Source: Cyclostephanos tholiformis
Taxonomy: Eukaryota > Bacillariophyta > Thalassiosirophyceae > Thalassiosirales > Thalassiosiraceae
Length of the DNA stretch: 12,149 nt
NCBI GenBank assembly: GCA_036939975.1
Contig: JALLPB010002661.1
Span: 1-12,149 of the forward strand
Direction: 5' to 3'
This document shows, piece after piece, positions 1-8,252 of the stretch (the first letter of the stretch is position 1; every line of letters begins with the position of its first letter). The notes under the pieces are model-generated. The model did not search any database. It saw only the letters and a program-made list of their open reading frames with translations, and was not told the DNA's origin. The position numbers were made by a program, and so were the translations under genes.

Positions 1-83
1 TTGATCTATTTGAAGCATTTTTATTTTATAGATCCATTTTTGGTTTTTGTGAGGTGCACGTCTCTCAGAGGCATACATGGTAA

Positions 84-627
84 CCTCTGCTAGTCCAGAG
101 ACCAGATACACCTGAAATTGGTGGGCCTCTACATGAACAAGTAGTACCATCTGCAGCAAGGGCAGTCCTATCTCAAGGTACCACCCCTCAAGATACTGCT
201 ATAGCAACAGCAGCTGCTGCTGCTAATAATGCAGGCAATGGAGACTTTGATATTTGCTTCTGTGGAGGTGATGGCATATCTATGGCTCTCCTTCATCTCA
301 ATTGTTGCCAATGCACCATCAGCAAGTTGTGATTGCTTGTATTGTCAGAGATTTCAGGACAAGGCTAAAGTGGAGGAGCTAGCTATAAATGAGAGAGTCC
401 CTGAAGAGGATAAGTGGACAACCCTAGCTCCCAAAACAATATATGGTGGAGATGACGATAACTCACCAATGCTGCTTAGATTATTTGACAGGGTTTGTCA
501 TGACAGCCAAAAAAAGAAGCAGAAGGGACAGCTATTACAGACAAAGATGATGATTTGTCATCATCATGAGCACCTGAAGGAGCAATGGGCTGGTGTTGGT
601 GCTGTTGTGGTTGTGTCAATTGACTAA
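84..627 (+). pseudogene. Decayed Cys-containing protein fragment, family unknown
   Basis: Two overlapping frames give protein-like translations. Frame A is open from 84 to a TGA at 330-332. It contains an Ala-rich stretch followed by a cluster reading CFCGG, then HLNCCQC. Frame B has its only ATG codons at 229 and shortly after, and runs to a TAA at 625-627. Its useful part starts near 325 with CDCLYCQRF and continues as a charged segment ending in a Val-rich tail. The Cys cluster of frame A passes directly into that of frame B, so I infer one ancestral reading frame broken by an indel near 320-330. I do not recognise the family; the paired Cys residues suggest metal binding. The fragment lies upstream of, and on the same strand as, the CXC and WHRD fragments, and may belong to the same dead gene. 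Confidence 0.35.
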
Positions 628-780
628 CAAACTGTAAGTCACCTTTATTGGTTTAGTGGGTATTATTTACCAAATGCAAAGCACTGGTTCTGTCTGTGTT
701 GCAACAGTGGCAGGTATTCTATCAATGTCAATGGCAAAGGAAAGAAATCTGTGGCTCGGTTCTGATAGATATGTTGTTAA

Positions 781-1038
781 AGCCAGAACAAAAGAAATCT
801 AATCCTATTAGGCAAATACGAGAAATCAAATCCAGCCAAAGTTACCATTAAAAAAGCACACCAAGCTGAAATACAGGCACCAAGTCCTCCAGCTACAGGG
901 AAATGTGACTGTAGATCTGGTGCATGCAAGAAGGGCAAGTGTGGATGCATTAAAAAGGGACGGAAGTGCTTCAGTGCATGTTTGTGCAATGGAAACTGCG
1001 GAAACAATCCAACAAAGGTAAATGATTCTTATTTATAG
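781..1038 (+). pseudogene. CXC (tesmin/TSO1-like) Cys-rich domain fragment
   Basis: The frame is open from just after a TAA at 778-780 to a TAG near 1036 and has no ATG. Codons from 904 to about 1005 encode nine cysteines spaced C-x-C-x4-C-x4-C-x-C-x6-C-x3-C-x-C-x3-C, with Lys/Gly between them. This closely follows the CXC domain of tesmin/TSO1/LIN54 proteins, which binds zinc and DNA. Such CXC arrays also occur in proteins of transposable elements. The codons after the array meet a GTAAAT at 1017 that could be a 5' splice site, but I could not settle an acceptor that keeps an open frame. A separate acidic frame ending in DAEEE then stops at 1140-1142. I read this as a remnant of a larger gene. 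The domain assignment is fairly secure; its status as a gene is not. Confidence 0.45.
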
Positions 1039-1142
1039 AGTGTCATTGAAATAATGAATAAATGTCAACCTCAGCTGTTTTTTGTGATGTTTCTACTGAT
1101 GATGATGCAGTGGTTGAATTAGTTGATGCTGAAGAAGAATAA

Positions 1143-1412
1143 ATGGATTATGGAGCAGATACCTGTGACAGCAATGTATCTCAGTCTTCTTCCTCTGATT
1201 CATCCTCGTTCGACTTCTCTCTATTCTCCTCTGATTCACTCCAACTCTGGGATATCAGAAGGTATTCCAAAAGTAACCAAAACAGACAAGCAGTGATGTG
1301 GCGCAGGGTACATGATGGTAACAGTGTGATGTTTGCTCTACATTGCAAGTCAGATAGGGATGTGATATGCTTCAATACAAATAAAGAAAAGATGTGCAAC
1401 CATATCATCTAA
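1143..1412 (+). CDS. Small Ser-rich hypothetical ORF (89 aa), doubtful
   Basis: An ATG at 1143 opens an 89-codon frame ending in TAA at 1410-1412. The N-terminal third is rich in Ser and Asp (a run SSSSDSSSFDF), followed by a basic segment and a C-terminal part with several Cys. The ATG sits one base after the stop codon of an acidic frame that precedes it. No domain is recognised. Because it lies between two broken fragments with the same orientation, it is more likely an exon or linker piece of the decayed gene spanning 84-1957 than an independent small gene. The opposite strand is also open here, as a by-product of the Ser-rich composition. Confidence 0.2.
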   Translation: MDYGADTCDSNVSQSSSSDSSSFDFSLFSSDSLQLWDIRRYSKSNQNRQAVMWRRVHDGNSVMFALHCKSDRDVICFNTNKEKMCNHII

Positions 1413-1434
1413 GATGTGATGTTAAATTAATAAT

Positions 1435-1957
1435 GTTGGGGAGTATGTTGCATTTCCAGCAAGATGGTTCCACAGAGGCTATTTTGACATAAAGTCAGAC
1501 AATATTTACTATACAGCTCAGTTGTTCTCAACTCCCTCTAAGAAACCAGATGCTTGGCAAAACATAACAAGAAAGAAGAATTGAAACCTGAAACAAGGAA
1601 AGATTGCGGACAGTGATAATGTGTTAAACAATCCAATGGATGACGTCAAAAACAGTGGTATAGGGAAAAGTACTCCATAAAAAATTTCCACCTGCAAAGG
1701 CATTTGATGGTGATAAGATTGATCCAGAAAAGAACAGGCATATTCCAAGGGATAGGTTACATGAGTTATTGGAGTTAAACAACTTGGTGAATAATTTTGA
1801 TTGATTATTCAAGAACTTTATTGAGGTTAGACGTGTTTGGCTGATCAAGAAATCAAAATTGAATGGAGGATTCCAATCATGGCATAGAGACTTTTTCCTG
1901 GGCACAGAAGTGACAACAACTATAATAGTGAATGTAGGGAAAATCAGTAACAAATAG
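1435..1957 (+). pseudogene. Decayed gene fragment with FHRGYF and WHRD motifs
   Basis: Codons from 1435 read a protein-like segment with FPARWFHRGYF and YYTAQLF, stopped by TGA at 1582-1584 and, after further readable sequence, by TAA at 1678-1680. From 1682 another frame continues with a charged stretch, is broken by TGA at 1802-1804, and resumes with FQSWHRDFFLG followed by a beta-strand-like TTTIIVNVG, ending in TAG at 1955-1957. The WHRD tetrapeptide fits the HxD iron ligand pair of 2-oxoglutarate/Fe(II) oxygenases, but the conserved distal His is not placed, so that assignment is only a suggestion. In-frame stops plus a frame change mark it as dead. It follows the CXC fragment on the same strand and could be the downstream part of the same gene. 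Confidence 0.4.
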
Positions 1958-2191
1958 ACATATAATTGAAATGCATTTTATTGTTATCTAGCATCAGTGA
2001 TACTATCTCAGATTTGGAGTCAATTCTAAAGGTGATTTGTCTGATGAGTTATGTAAAGGTAGTACATTCACAAAAGTAAACCAACTCATTCAAACCTGCC
2101 TCAAAAACATGATTTTTTTGTCAATTTTTGTCAACATCTTCTCAAAGTCAACTAGTGTAGCCTTCCTGAATTGCTCATAGCATCCAAAAGA

Positions 2192-2385
2192 ATGAGTTCA
2201 GCGAGGGTTTGAGGAATTAGAGCATGAGAAATATGGGGGGGGGCAGCGATGAGGATGGAGAGGAGGCAAATTACCATAATATTGCACTCGCACGTCTCTT
2301 ATTGAAGACATCAATGAAGACGAGGTGGATGGTGGGGACGATGATGAGCAATTGTATTGTTGCACGGACATAGAGGTTGGGGGGG
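2192..2385 (+). pseudogene. Frame-scrambled 5' end of the piggyBac transposase gene
   Basis: An ATG at 2192-2194 starts a frame that ends after six codons. A neighbouring frame then reads FEELEHEKYG up to a nine-G run at 2235-2243. A second frame (ATG at 2224) continues after that run with DEDGEEANYHNIALARL, and a third reads IEDINEDEVDGG from 2301 to a seven-G run at 2379-2385. After that run the main transposase frame takes over with DIDDDVGEPPS. The pieces are acidic, typical of a piggyBac N-terminal region, and each shift is one base, two of them at G homopolymers. I infer that they were once one N-terminus. Either the copy is mutated here or the assembly miscounts G-runs. Short introns are a less likely explanation because usable splice sites are not apparent. 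Confidence 0.4.
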
Positions 2386-4934
2386 AGTTGACATTGATGA
2401 TGACGTTGGTGAACCACCAAGCGCCTCTGATGAGGTATTGGATTTCTCGCGTGCAGGTCTCATTGGTGCCCCAGAAGGTTGGATGCCACCAAGTTGTCCC
2501 GCATCTTTCACTGGTTATAACCCAAGACAAGGTGATCCATCAGAGGAGGAGCTTGATAATCCCGCTGGCTGGAGTATGTTCACGTTCACCCCAAGCTATC
2601 ACTCAAAGACCAAGAAATATGAAGGTCACACAACTCCAACAGGAGCACGAGTAGTACCCTCAGACGCAACGGGGAAGCGTGTCATGAACGATTGGGAATT
2701 TTATTACAAGAACTGGACTGCAAGTCCTAGTGACCTTACAACGTATGCACGGATGGGAGCCACATTGGGAAATCTGAAGCCCGCATCTAGGAAGGGATGC
2801 CTTGACGTGTTCGTGTTAAGGAAGCACGGGATGACAAAAGAACGAATGCTCAATGACCCAATGTTCTTTTACCAATTATTGTTCCCATTTTGTGCGCCAT
2901 CTGACTCTGGTGTCCCCGATGATCACCGTATGCCCTTTTACTCCAATGTTGCTGTGTTTACCAATATGTATGCAATGTGGAGGGGCGCAGGAAGTGGCTA
3001 TGGCCATGATTTCTCTCCGGTATCGATTCCAGAACTTGTTCAGTGGGCTGGGGTTCCGCTTCGCAATGGGGCATTAGATGGTAAGTCAGTCACGCTGTTC
3101 CATCGTTGGAAGGAGAATGATCCACGATATGATTCCGTTATTGCGGAGAATGTGAAACTTTACCGATGGCGACAGATAAAGAGATACTTTAAATTGAGCA
3201 TGGGAATGGAGGAAAAGAAGCGTGGTGAGGCTGGGTACGATCCCTGTGTAAAGTATGATTACATATATCGTTGTCTTGTGCATAATATGAACTATGTGAC
3301 AGAGCGCGCCGATTTGGACCCAGCCTTAGATGAGACTAGTTGGGGATTTCATGGATATGCTGGCGATGCAGGTTGGAGGTTCACCAACAAGCCAGGAAAA
3401 ACAAAAGGTGATGTGTATTGACTGAATGACTTTGTTGCGTGCACCTTTCACTTTCGCCATTGATCTAATCTATGTATAAGGTGGACAAACCGCAATTGTC
3501 ATTGATGTTAATCGCAGGTACCCACGTGCGTACACGCACAGACACTGCCTACAAACTCCAGCGACAAGGCCAACTGGATTCAGACAAGAAGGGCCAGCGG
3601 AAGTGTACACACTGGCCAACAAGTTGGTCACGATGGTGGATGAGGAAAGTAACAACGGTGAATTTGTCACAATGAAGAATCTTATTGATGGATCGGAGTA
3701 TGTGGTGCCTGTCAAGAAAATCTATCCAAAGCGTCCACACATCACCGCTGACAACCACTTTTCAGGGGAGAATGTTATGTCATTTGTGGGCGAGAGCGGA
3801 TTTGGGATGACAGTGACCTGTCGCCGTGATCGATTTCCACCTGGATTAAAGAATTATTTCAACCACGAGAAAGTAGCATCAACCGACAGGAGGACAAGAG
3901 TCGCTAGGTTTGAGCAACCAATCATTGCTGTGAAGAGAGTTCAGGGTGATGGCGACAAGAAACCATATTATAGAACCTTTGTATCTTTCCAATCGACAGG
4001 AGCGACTAACATTGCTGGTGTTAATAACTTGCCGTCACTAACTTTGTATGTTCAACCAAAATACAGGGGAACTAAGAAGAACAAGTTTGCGTGGGCAACT
4101 GAGCAGAATGAGGCAAGGGAGATTTATCTAAATCATTACCATGGTGTTGACAACATGGATCATATGATCAAAACGGCCGCGAATACTTTTATCAGCTGGA
4201 AATACTGGCATGCTCCTTATCTCCATGCAATGACAATAGGTGTTATTGCGGCGTACGATATGTACCTAGAGTGCAGTGAAGGTTTGTTGGATGCGGAATG
4301 GAAGGTTGCAAAGAGAAATATTATGTCCTTTTCACAATTCCGATTGAGGCTGTCAGAGCAAATGCTCACATATGATCCGCGTAATGATATGTATCCTGGG
4401 GACGATAAATTCAGGAGGAGTACACAGGTGCATAAAGCAAGAAGGAAGTCAAGTAAGGATTGCTCGGCAGAAGAGTTGTTCCCAGAGACAGGAGTGACCA
4501 TTAAGAACTTAAGGGCGGCTCAAGAGAGAATCTGCACAAATATGGAACAGGCAATGAACCACTTTGAGGCGATTAAAAAGGCGACAAATGCGGGGGCATG
4601 TGAGGTTTGTGGATCATCGACGTATTGGAGGTGTGTGGTGTGTAAGAAATACATGTGTCTGTTCAACAAGCGTAACTGGACTGGTGGAAAGTGCGCATTT
4701 TTGTTCCACAGTGAGAAGTACTTTGGCTTGTCAAGGAGTGACTATCTGGATGTTGTCGGAAAGGGTCGGTATGAGAATGGAGGTAGGAAAAATTATGAAG
4801 ATCTCAAAAGGGAACTTGCTAATTGGAAACCGGCGAGTGACACTGCCATAGAGAGACATGCACGCTTCATTGCACGGCTGATTGCACAGGACGAACGTCA
4901 AGATGCTGCAACCAGCGGCAGCAGTATCTCGTAA
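2357..4934 (+). CDS. piggyBac-like transposase (DDE_Tnp_1_7), two exons
   Basis: This is a cut-and-paste DNA transposase that would act in the nucleus on TTAA target sites. Exon 1 is open from 2348 to 3407 and exon 2 runs from 3481 to the TAA at 4932-4934. Joining them across the 73-nt intron restores the conserved KGGQT...IDVNRRYPRAYTHRH block. The four piggyBac catalytic aspartates are visible: D in LDET at 3329-3331, D in TADNHF at 3750-3752, and the pair in GVDNMDHM at 4149-4151 and 4158-4160. Near the C-terminus, codons from 4599 to about 4709 encode CxxC-x7-CxxC-x4-C and a later C and H, the Cys-rich zinc domain that binds transposon ends. The 2357 position is only a TTG codon; the first in-frame ATG is 2483, and the true N-terminus probably lay in the scrambled region upstream. 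From 2483 the spliced product would be 792 aa, longer than the roughly 600 aa of insect piggyBac. The core looks intact; whether it is expressed is unknown. Confidence 0.85.
3408..3480 (+). other. Spliceosomal intron (GT-AG, 73 nt) in the transposase
   Basis: The donor is AAAAG|GTGATG at 3408 and the acceptor is TATAAG|GTGG ending at 3480. A branch-site-like CTAAT lies about 15 nt before the acceptor. Without splicing, the first frame ends at a TGA at 3419-3421. With splicing, a Gly codon is split g|gt across the junction and the reading continues directly into the conserved GGQTAIVIDVNRRYP block of piggyBac proteins. The agreement of splice signals, frame and protein conservation makes the intron call strong. 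Confidence 0.85.
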
Positions 4935-4966
4935 CTTGCTATGTATTTGGGTGATTTTGAAGGATT

Positions 4967-5429
4967 AATGACTGAAGCATTATGAATGTCTTTTTGAGAT
5001 TCAACAATATTGTGTAGGAATTAGTATGACATGACTTTTGGTGATTAATTGTTTAAGCGTTGACTATCGCAGGTTGGAGTAATGCTTCAAACATTGTTCA
5101 TTAGATCACAAGAGGAAACTCAAGTGACTGCGGAATTGATACTGATGTAATATTAGAGAATAATGCTTAAAGCATTTCATCAGGGGGAAAGAATATTACT
5201 GCTTTAAGACTTACCTGACCGCGGGATTTAAAAACACTATCTCATGTTGGAATTGATAGTGATGTAATGCGCATCATAAGGCTTCAAGCATTGAATCAGA
5301 GGACAAGAAATAATGCTTTAAGCATTTTCTGACCGCGGGATTATGAAAAAATCATCTATGTGGGAATTAGTACAAAAACAAAAAAAGCAAAAATGAGATT
5401 TTCTGAATTTTTAATGCTTTAAGCATTAA
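4967..5429. repeat. ~115-bp tandem array with paired 15-bp quasi-palindromes
   Basis: The motif AATGCTTTAAGCATT and its variants (12 to 15 of 15 matching) start at 4967, 5047, 5081, 5162, 5198, 5278, 5312 and 5413. Gaps between starts alternate 80, 34, 81, 36, 80, 34, with 101 for the last, so each unit of about 115 bp holds two copies. A second landmark, GGAATT followed by (A/G)(T/A)-rich sequence, starts at 5017, 5132, 5249 and 5363 (115, 117 and 114 apart). TGACCGCGGGATT occurs at 5216 and 5330. The array begins 33 bp after the transposase stop codon. It may be the subterminal transposase-binding region of the piggyBac element or a minisatellite; no gene is seen in it. Confidence 0.85.
5411..5429. 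repeat. 19-bp near-perfect palindrome TTAATGCTTTAAGCATTAA
   Basis: Nine-base arms flank a single central T, making the most symmetrical copy of the array motif. Each arm ends in TTAA (5411-5414 and 5426-5429), the target sequence of piggyBac transposons, so this is a candidate right end of the element. It is followed at 5432-5442 by a second small palindrome, GTGCGCCGCAC. No clear partner end was found on the left side, so the boundary is tentative. Confidence 0.5.
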
Positions 5430-5489
5430 ACTGTGCGCCGCACCCGAACGATAGGAAAATGCAACCTAGGGAAAGCATAGTTGGCCATT

Positions 5490-5528
5490 CGAGTGGGTTT
5501 AAACTCCCCCCATGCACTGTTTTTGGCT
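5490..5528 (+). repeat. Candidate left terminal inverted repeat of DDE_1 element
   Basis: The 39 bases beginning CGAGTGGGTTT match the reverse complement of 8214-8252 at 30 of 39 positions without gaps. The outermost 11 bases are identical and similarity decays inward, as in terminal inverted repeats. Both copies point toward the transposase pseudogene between them. The flanking trinucleotide is ATT outside both copies, too short to prove a target-site duplication. The GGGTTTAAACTCCC core also resembles a tRNA T-arm/B-box, so a pair of tRNA-derived short interspersed elements is the alternative. Confidence 0.5.
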
Positions 5529-5645
5529 ATTTTCCTTCGGCAAAATCTGTGCTTCAGACAGGATGCCAGGATGCATATTGAAGTGCAACATGCATGATAG
5601 TTAAATCATTAAGTCTACACTAGACCATCCCAGGAGAGTGCGCAG

Positions 5646-7750
5646 TTGTGTCAAACAGCCCTTTCCGGTTCCATCGATATACAACACCCCTGGTTGCAAA
5701 ATGGCACATCATTGGTCAGTGTGCTATTTTACAGTACATGTGCTTTGTTCTCGAAGAAAATTATCAAACCTCTTGCATTACCAGCACCATATCTCAAGAG
5801 AATCCAAGCAAAAGGATGCAACACAAGAATACTGGAGCTAACCAACATGCCAAAGATTAGAGCCCTGATGGATGCATGTGTGTTGGTGGCCGAGGAGCTC
5901 CTCAAGAGGGCTCCTCAGCTGTACATACCTGAGGCAGTGAAACTAGCTGGATTTTCTGAAAAAGAGCAAGATTGTTGTGCCAAAAATGCATGGATCTATT
6001 GGTGCCTCAAGGCCCTGGGACTAAGTGCAAAACGTAACAATAACAACACAATTCTACCCACCCAAATAGCTGTTTCCAAGCAGACTATAAGCCCCCATTC
6101 ATTGGAAGATCTGACTGAATCTTCTATGAGTCTCATAACTCCCCCCAGGAAAGCAAATCAAAATAGGGAACTCTTTGTGCTGCGCAGAAGAAATGCACAA
6201 AACCACTCATCAAGAAGAATCTATACAAAGTCGCATACAAGCATGTGACAGCTGTTTATGTGAGAGAGAGGGCAAAGAAAGGGGGCATGTTGGCAGAATC
6301 TGTGTCTACTATGATAAAGCGAGAATTCAGCATAGATCTGACTGCAAGAGCACTTCATAGGAAAGTGAAATCTGGAGAAGTTGGCCTAGGATGGTGCCAC
6401 AATGCGGCTCAATTTTGACATCGCTGATCATGTGCCATCAATTTGGGCAAAGTTTGGCTATCCTGAGGAGAAGTTGTTCCCTGTGACTTTTAGAGCAAAT
6501 GAAATGGGTGGCATGGATAGTGATGAGTTTGAGAAGTATGTTCTTGGCTCCATCAAGCCACTCTTTGCAAATGCAGCAAAAAACAGACCAGGCCAACGCA
6601 TCATACTTAAGGTGGACAGTGGTCCCGGGAGGATGAACCTACACCTATTTGCTCGGTTGCGACGTTTAGGGTATGTGATGTACCCCCACATCCCCAACAT
6701 GATGCACATCTGACAAGAGACAGACCAGATGAATGGGGCCTTCAAGACCCAGTTCACAATCAACTTGGATCAATTGGTTGAAGCATGCATCAACAAAGGT
6801 GTGAGCATATCACTTCAACCATAGATGGTCGGTTTGCCATTGTTCGGCAGTGTTGACAAGGAGATGGATGTAGAGATCAACACTTCGGCATTCGAAGTGG
6901 CATTTTTGAAGTCGAAATGCCTTCGAGCTTGGGCAAAGGTTGGTGCAGCCATGCCTGAGGGAGTGACCCATGCATGGCTGCAGGACAAGCAGGTCATGTG
7001 ATCCCTAGGCAACGATGAAGAAACCGACACATTGAATTGGATCATCCAAGAAGCCAATAACAATGCCTGCCATGCATTAGCAATGGTGGGTTATTCCGCC
7101 GAATTCCTGCAGGCTACTCTCAAGCCGCAGGAAGAAGAAGAGGTACCCAACATGCAGCCAAACACAAAGGAATGACAACTTGCATTAGTGAATGTGAAAG
7201 GATTCGGTGGCACCTACCATGTGACTCATGGCGGTGGCAACATCATGAACAATGACTTCTTCATGGCGGCAGAGTTAAAGGCATGACATGCTGAAAGGGG
7301 CGGGGAGCAGAAGAGGAAGAAGGATGCTCTTTGGAGGCAAGAAGCAGAAGAGAAGGCACTTGCCATCCTCGACTCGATGGAACGAAGGATGGTTGAGTCA
7401 TTGAATGAGACCAAATTGAATGCATTGTTAGGGTGGCGTGGAGTCCCTCTTGAGCCACTCAAGAGAAAGGAGGAAAAGTTGGCGGGGTGGAAGCAAATTG
7501 TGGCAAGCAGTAAGGCCCCTCCCTTGTATGCAAGGTGGACACAACAGGACGAAGAGCAGCTAGAGAAATTGGACGAGTGTGGCCTTGAGGGGACAGGAGT
7601 GTGCACTGAAGGAGAGAGAACTTGACGCGACATTGGAAATCATGACATAGAAAAAGAGGAACAAATTTACGGAGGAGATTGGACGTGCTGGAGGTCAAGG
7701 AAGCGGGGGCATCCATAGATGCAATTGTCGGAGAGTTAAGTGGCGTCTAA
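5646..7750 (+). pseudogene. DDE_1-type transposase pseudogene, diatom-type DNA transposon
   Basis: A frame open from about 5646 to 6248 contains a helical N-terminal part (EAVKLAGFSEKEQDCCAK) like the DNA-binding region of such transposases. After a frame change near 6188, another stretch to 6418 reads a helix-turn-helix-like segment (MIKREFSIDLTARALHRKV). After a second change, the frame from 6402 carries the catalytic-domain signature: FPVTFRANEMGG, then ILKVDSGPGR with the second catalytic Asp, YPHIPN and QETDQMNGAFKTQF. That frame is interrupted by stops at 6711 (TGA), 6822 (TAG), 6999, 7173 and 7284 (TGA) without a frameshift, and stops again at 7623. A Lys/Glu-rich C-terminus follows, ending in a third frame (DVLEVKEAGAS) at TAA 7748-7750. 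The first catalytic Asp was not found, so the product could not be active. Tc1/mariner-pogo-type relationship is inferred from motif order. Confidence 0.75.
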
Positions 7751-7772
7751 ATAGAAAATAAATTTTAACTTT

Positions 7773-7868
7773 ATTAGTCAAAAGATGACAGTCAAATCAT
7801 GCACACTGATAAAAAGCAATATTAATCGAAAGATGACAGTCAAATTGCACTCACTAATAAAAGTCACA
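7773..7868. repeat. 48-bp tandem duplication
   Basis: Two adjacent copies with a 48-bp period share the block AGATGACAGTCAAAT (starting 7783 and 7831), preceded by ATTAGTCAA in the first and ATTAATCGA in the second. Both copies continue into similar GCAC...ACT(G/A)ATAAAA sequence. They lie in the 3' non-coding part of the DDE_1 element, shortly after its pseudogene. They could be transposase binding sites or a chance duplication. Confidence 0.8.
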
Positions 7869-7926
7869 AAAATTGAACACCAGAGAGGTACTATATGCTA
7901 CAATGTTCTTGTTTGGGGGCGACCAA

Positions 7927-7980
7927 GCCGAGCGCATTGATCATTCCCCCCGATGTGGGGATGCTGTTGATGCACTCGGC
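7927..7980. repeat. Imperfect 54-nt hairpin
   Basis: The arms GCCGAGCGCAT and ATGCACTCGGC pair over GCCGAG and GCAT with one mismatch. An inner CCCC/GGGG stem (7946-7951 with 7957-7960) closes a short loop. The hairpin is followed by a small GGCCC-ATTAG-GGGCC stem-loop at 8002-8016. No coding sequence is seen across 7751-8213; the region holds the 48-bp duplication, these hairpins and the perfect inverted repeat at 8036. Confidence 0.6.
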
Positions 7981-8035
7981 CCCGATGCTGTCAGGCTGTA
8001 GGGCCCATTAGGGGCCACTTCCACTTCTCACCATG

Positions 8036-8060
8036 GTCAAAAATAAAAAATATTTTTGAC
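8036..8060. repeat. Perfect 10-bp inverted repeat, 5-nt loop
   Basis: GTCAAAAATA and TATTTTTGAC are exact reverse complements separated by AAAAA. The arms are AT-rich and sit inside the 3' non-coding part of the DDE_1 element, with no gene at either side within 280 bp. No function can be assigned. Confidence 0.75.
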
Positions 8061-8213
8061 ATAAGGGGGTTTTCGGAGTAAGTATGTTTCTACATAGGAT
8101 ACTGTAGATGCTAAAGTCACACAACAAAATAGCAATTAAACTGGTGTATGCTTAAACCCACAACCACAACCCCCCCAAAAGCACATTACCCAAGTCTTGA
8201 GGTTGGGGGAGGT

Positions 8214-8252
8214 CACCAGAAACACAGCACGGTGGGATTTCAAACCCACTCG
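8214..8252 (-). repeat. Candidate right terminal inverted repeat of DDE_1 element
   Basis: Read on the minus strand, it starts CGAGTGGGTTTGAAATCCC and matches the 39 bp at 5490-5528 at 30 of 39 positions, with an identical outer 11 bases. If it is the element's right end, the transposon is about 2.76 kb and stops roughly 330 bp before the kinase start codon. The tRNA-like T-arm (GTGGG, an 8-nt loop, then CCCAC) is the main reason to keep a tRNA-derived repeat as an alternative. Confidence 0.5.

Noticed and set aside
1..60. Possible left inverted partner of the 5340-5429 sequence (GAAGCATT, then CATTTTTGG and TTTTTGT in the same order as the reverse complement)
   Set aside because: The resemblance rests on short T-rich words that align only with gaps, so it cannot fix the left end of the piggyBac element.
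4967..5429. CRISPR array
   Set aside because: Repeats are diverged, palindromes alternate in spacing, spacers are themselves similar, and the context is eukaryotic.
6402..7625. TGA read as an amino acid (alternative code or selenocysteine)
   Set aside because: A TAG also interrupts the frame, adjacent frames are shifted, and the intact genes in the window do not contain in-frame TGA.
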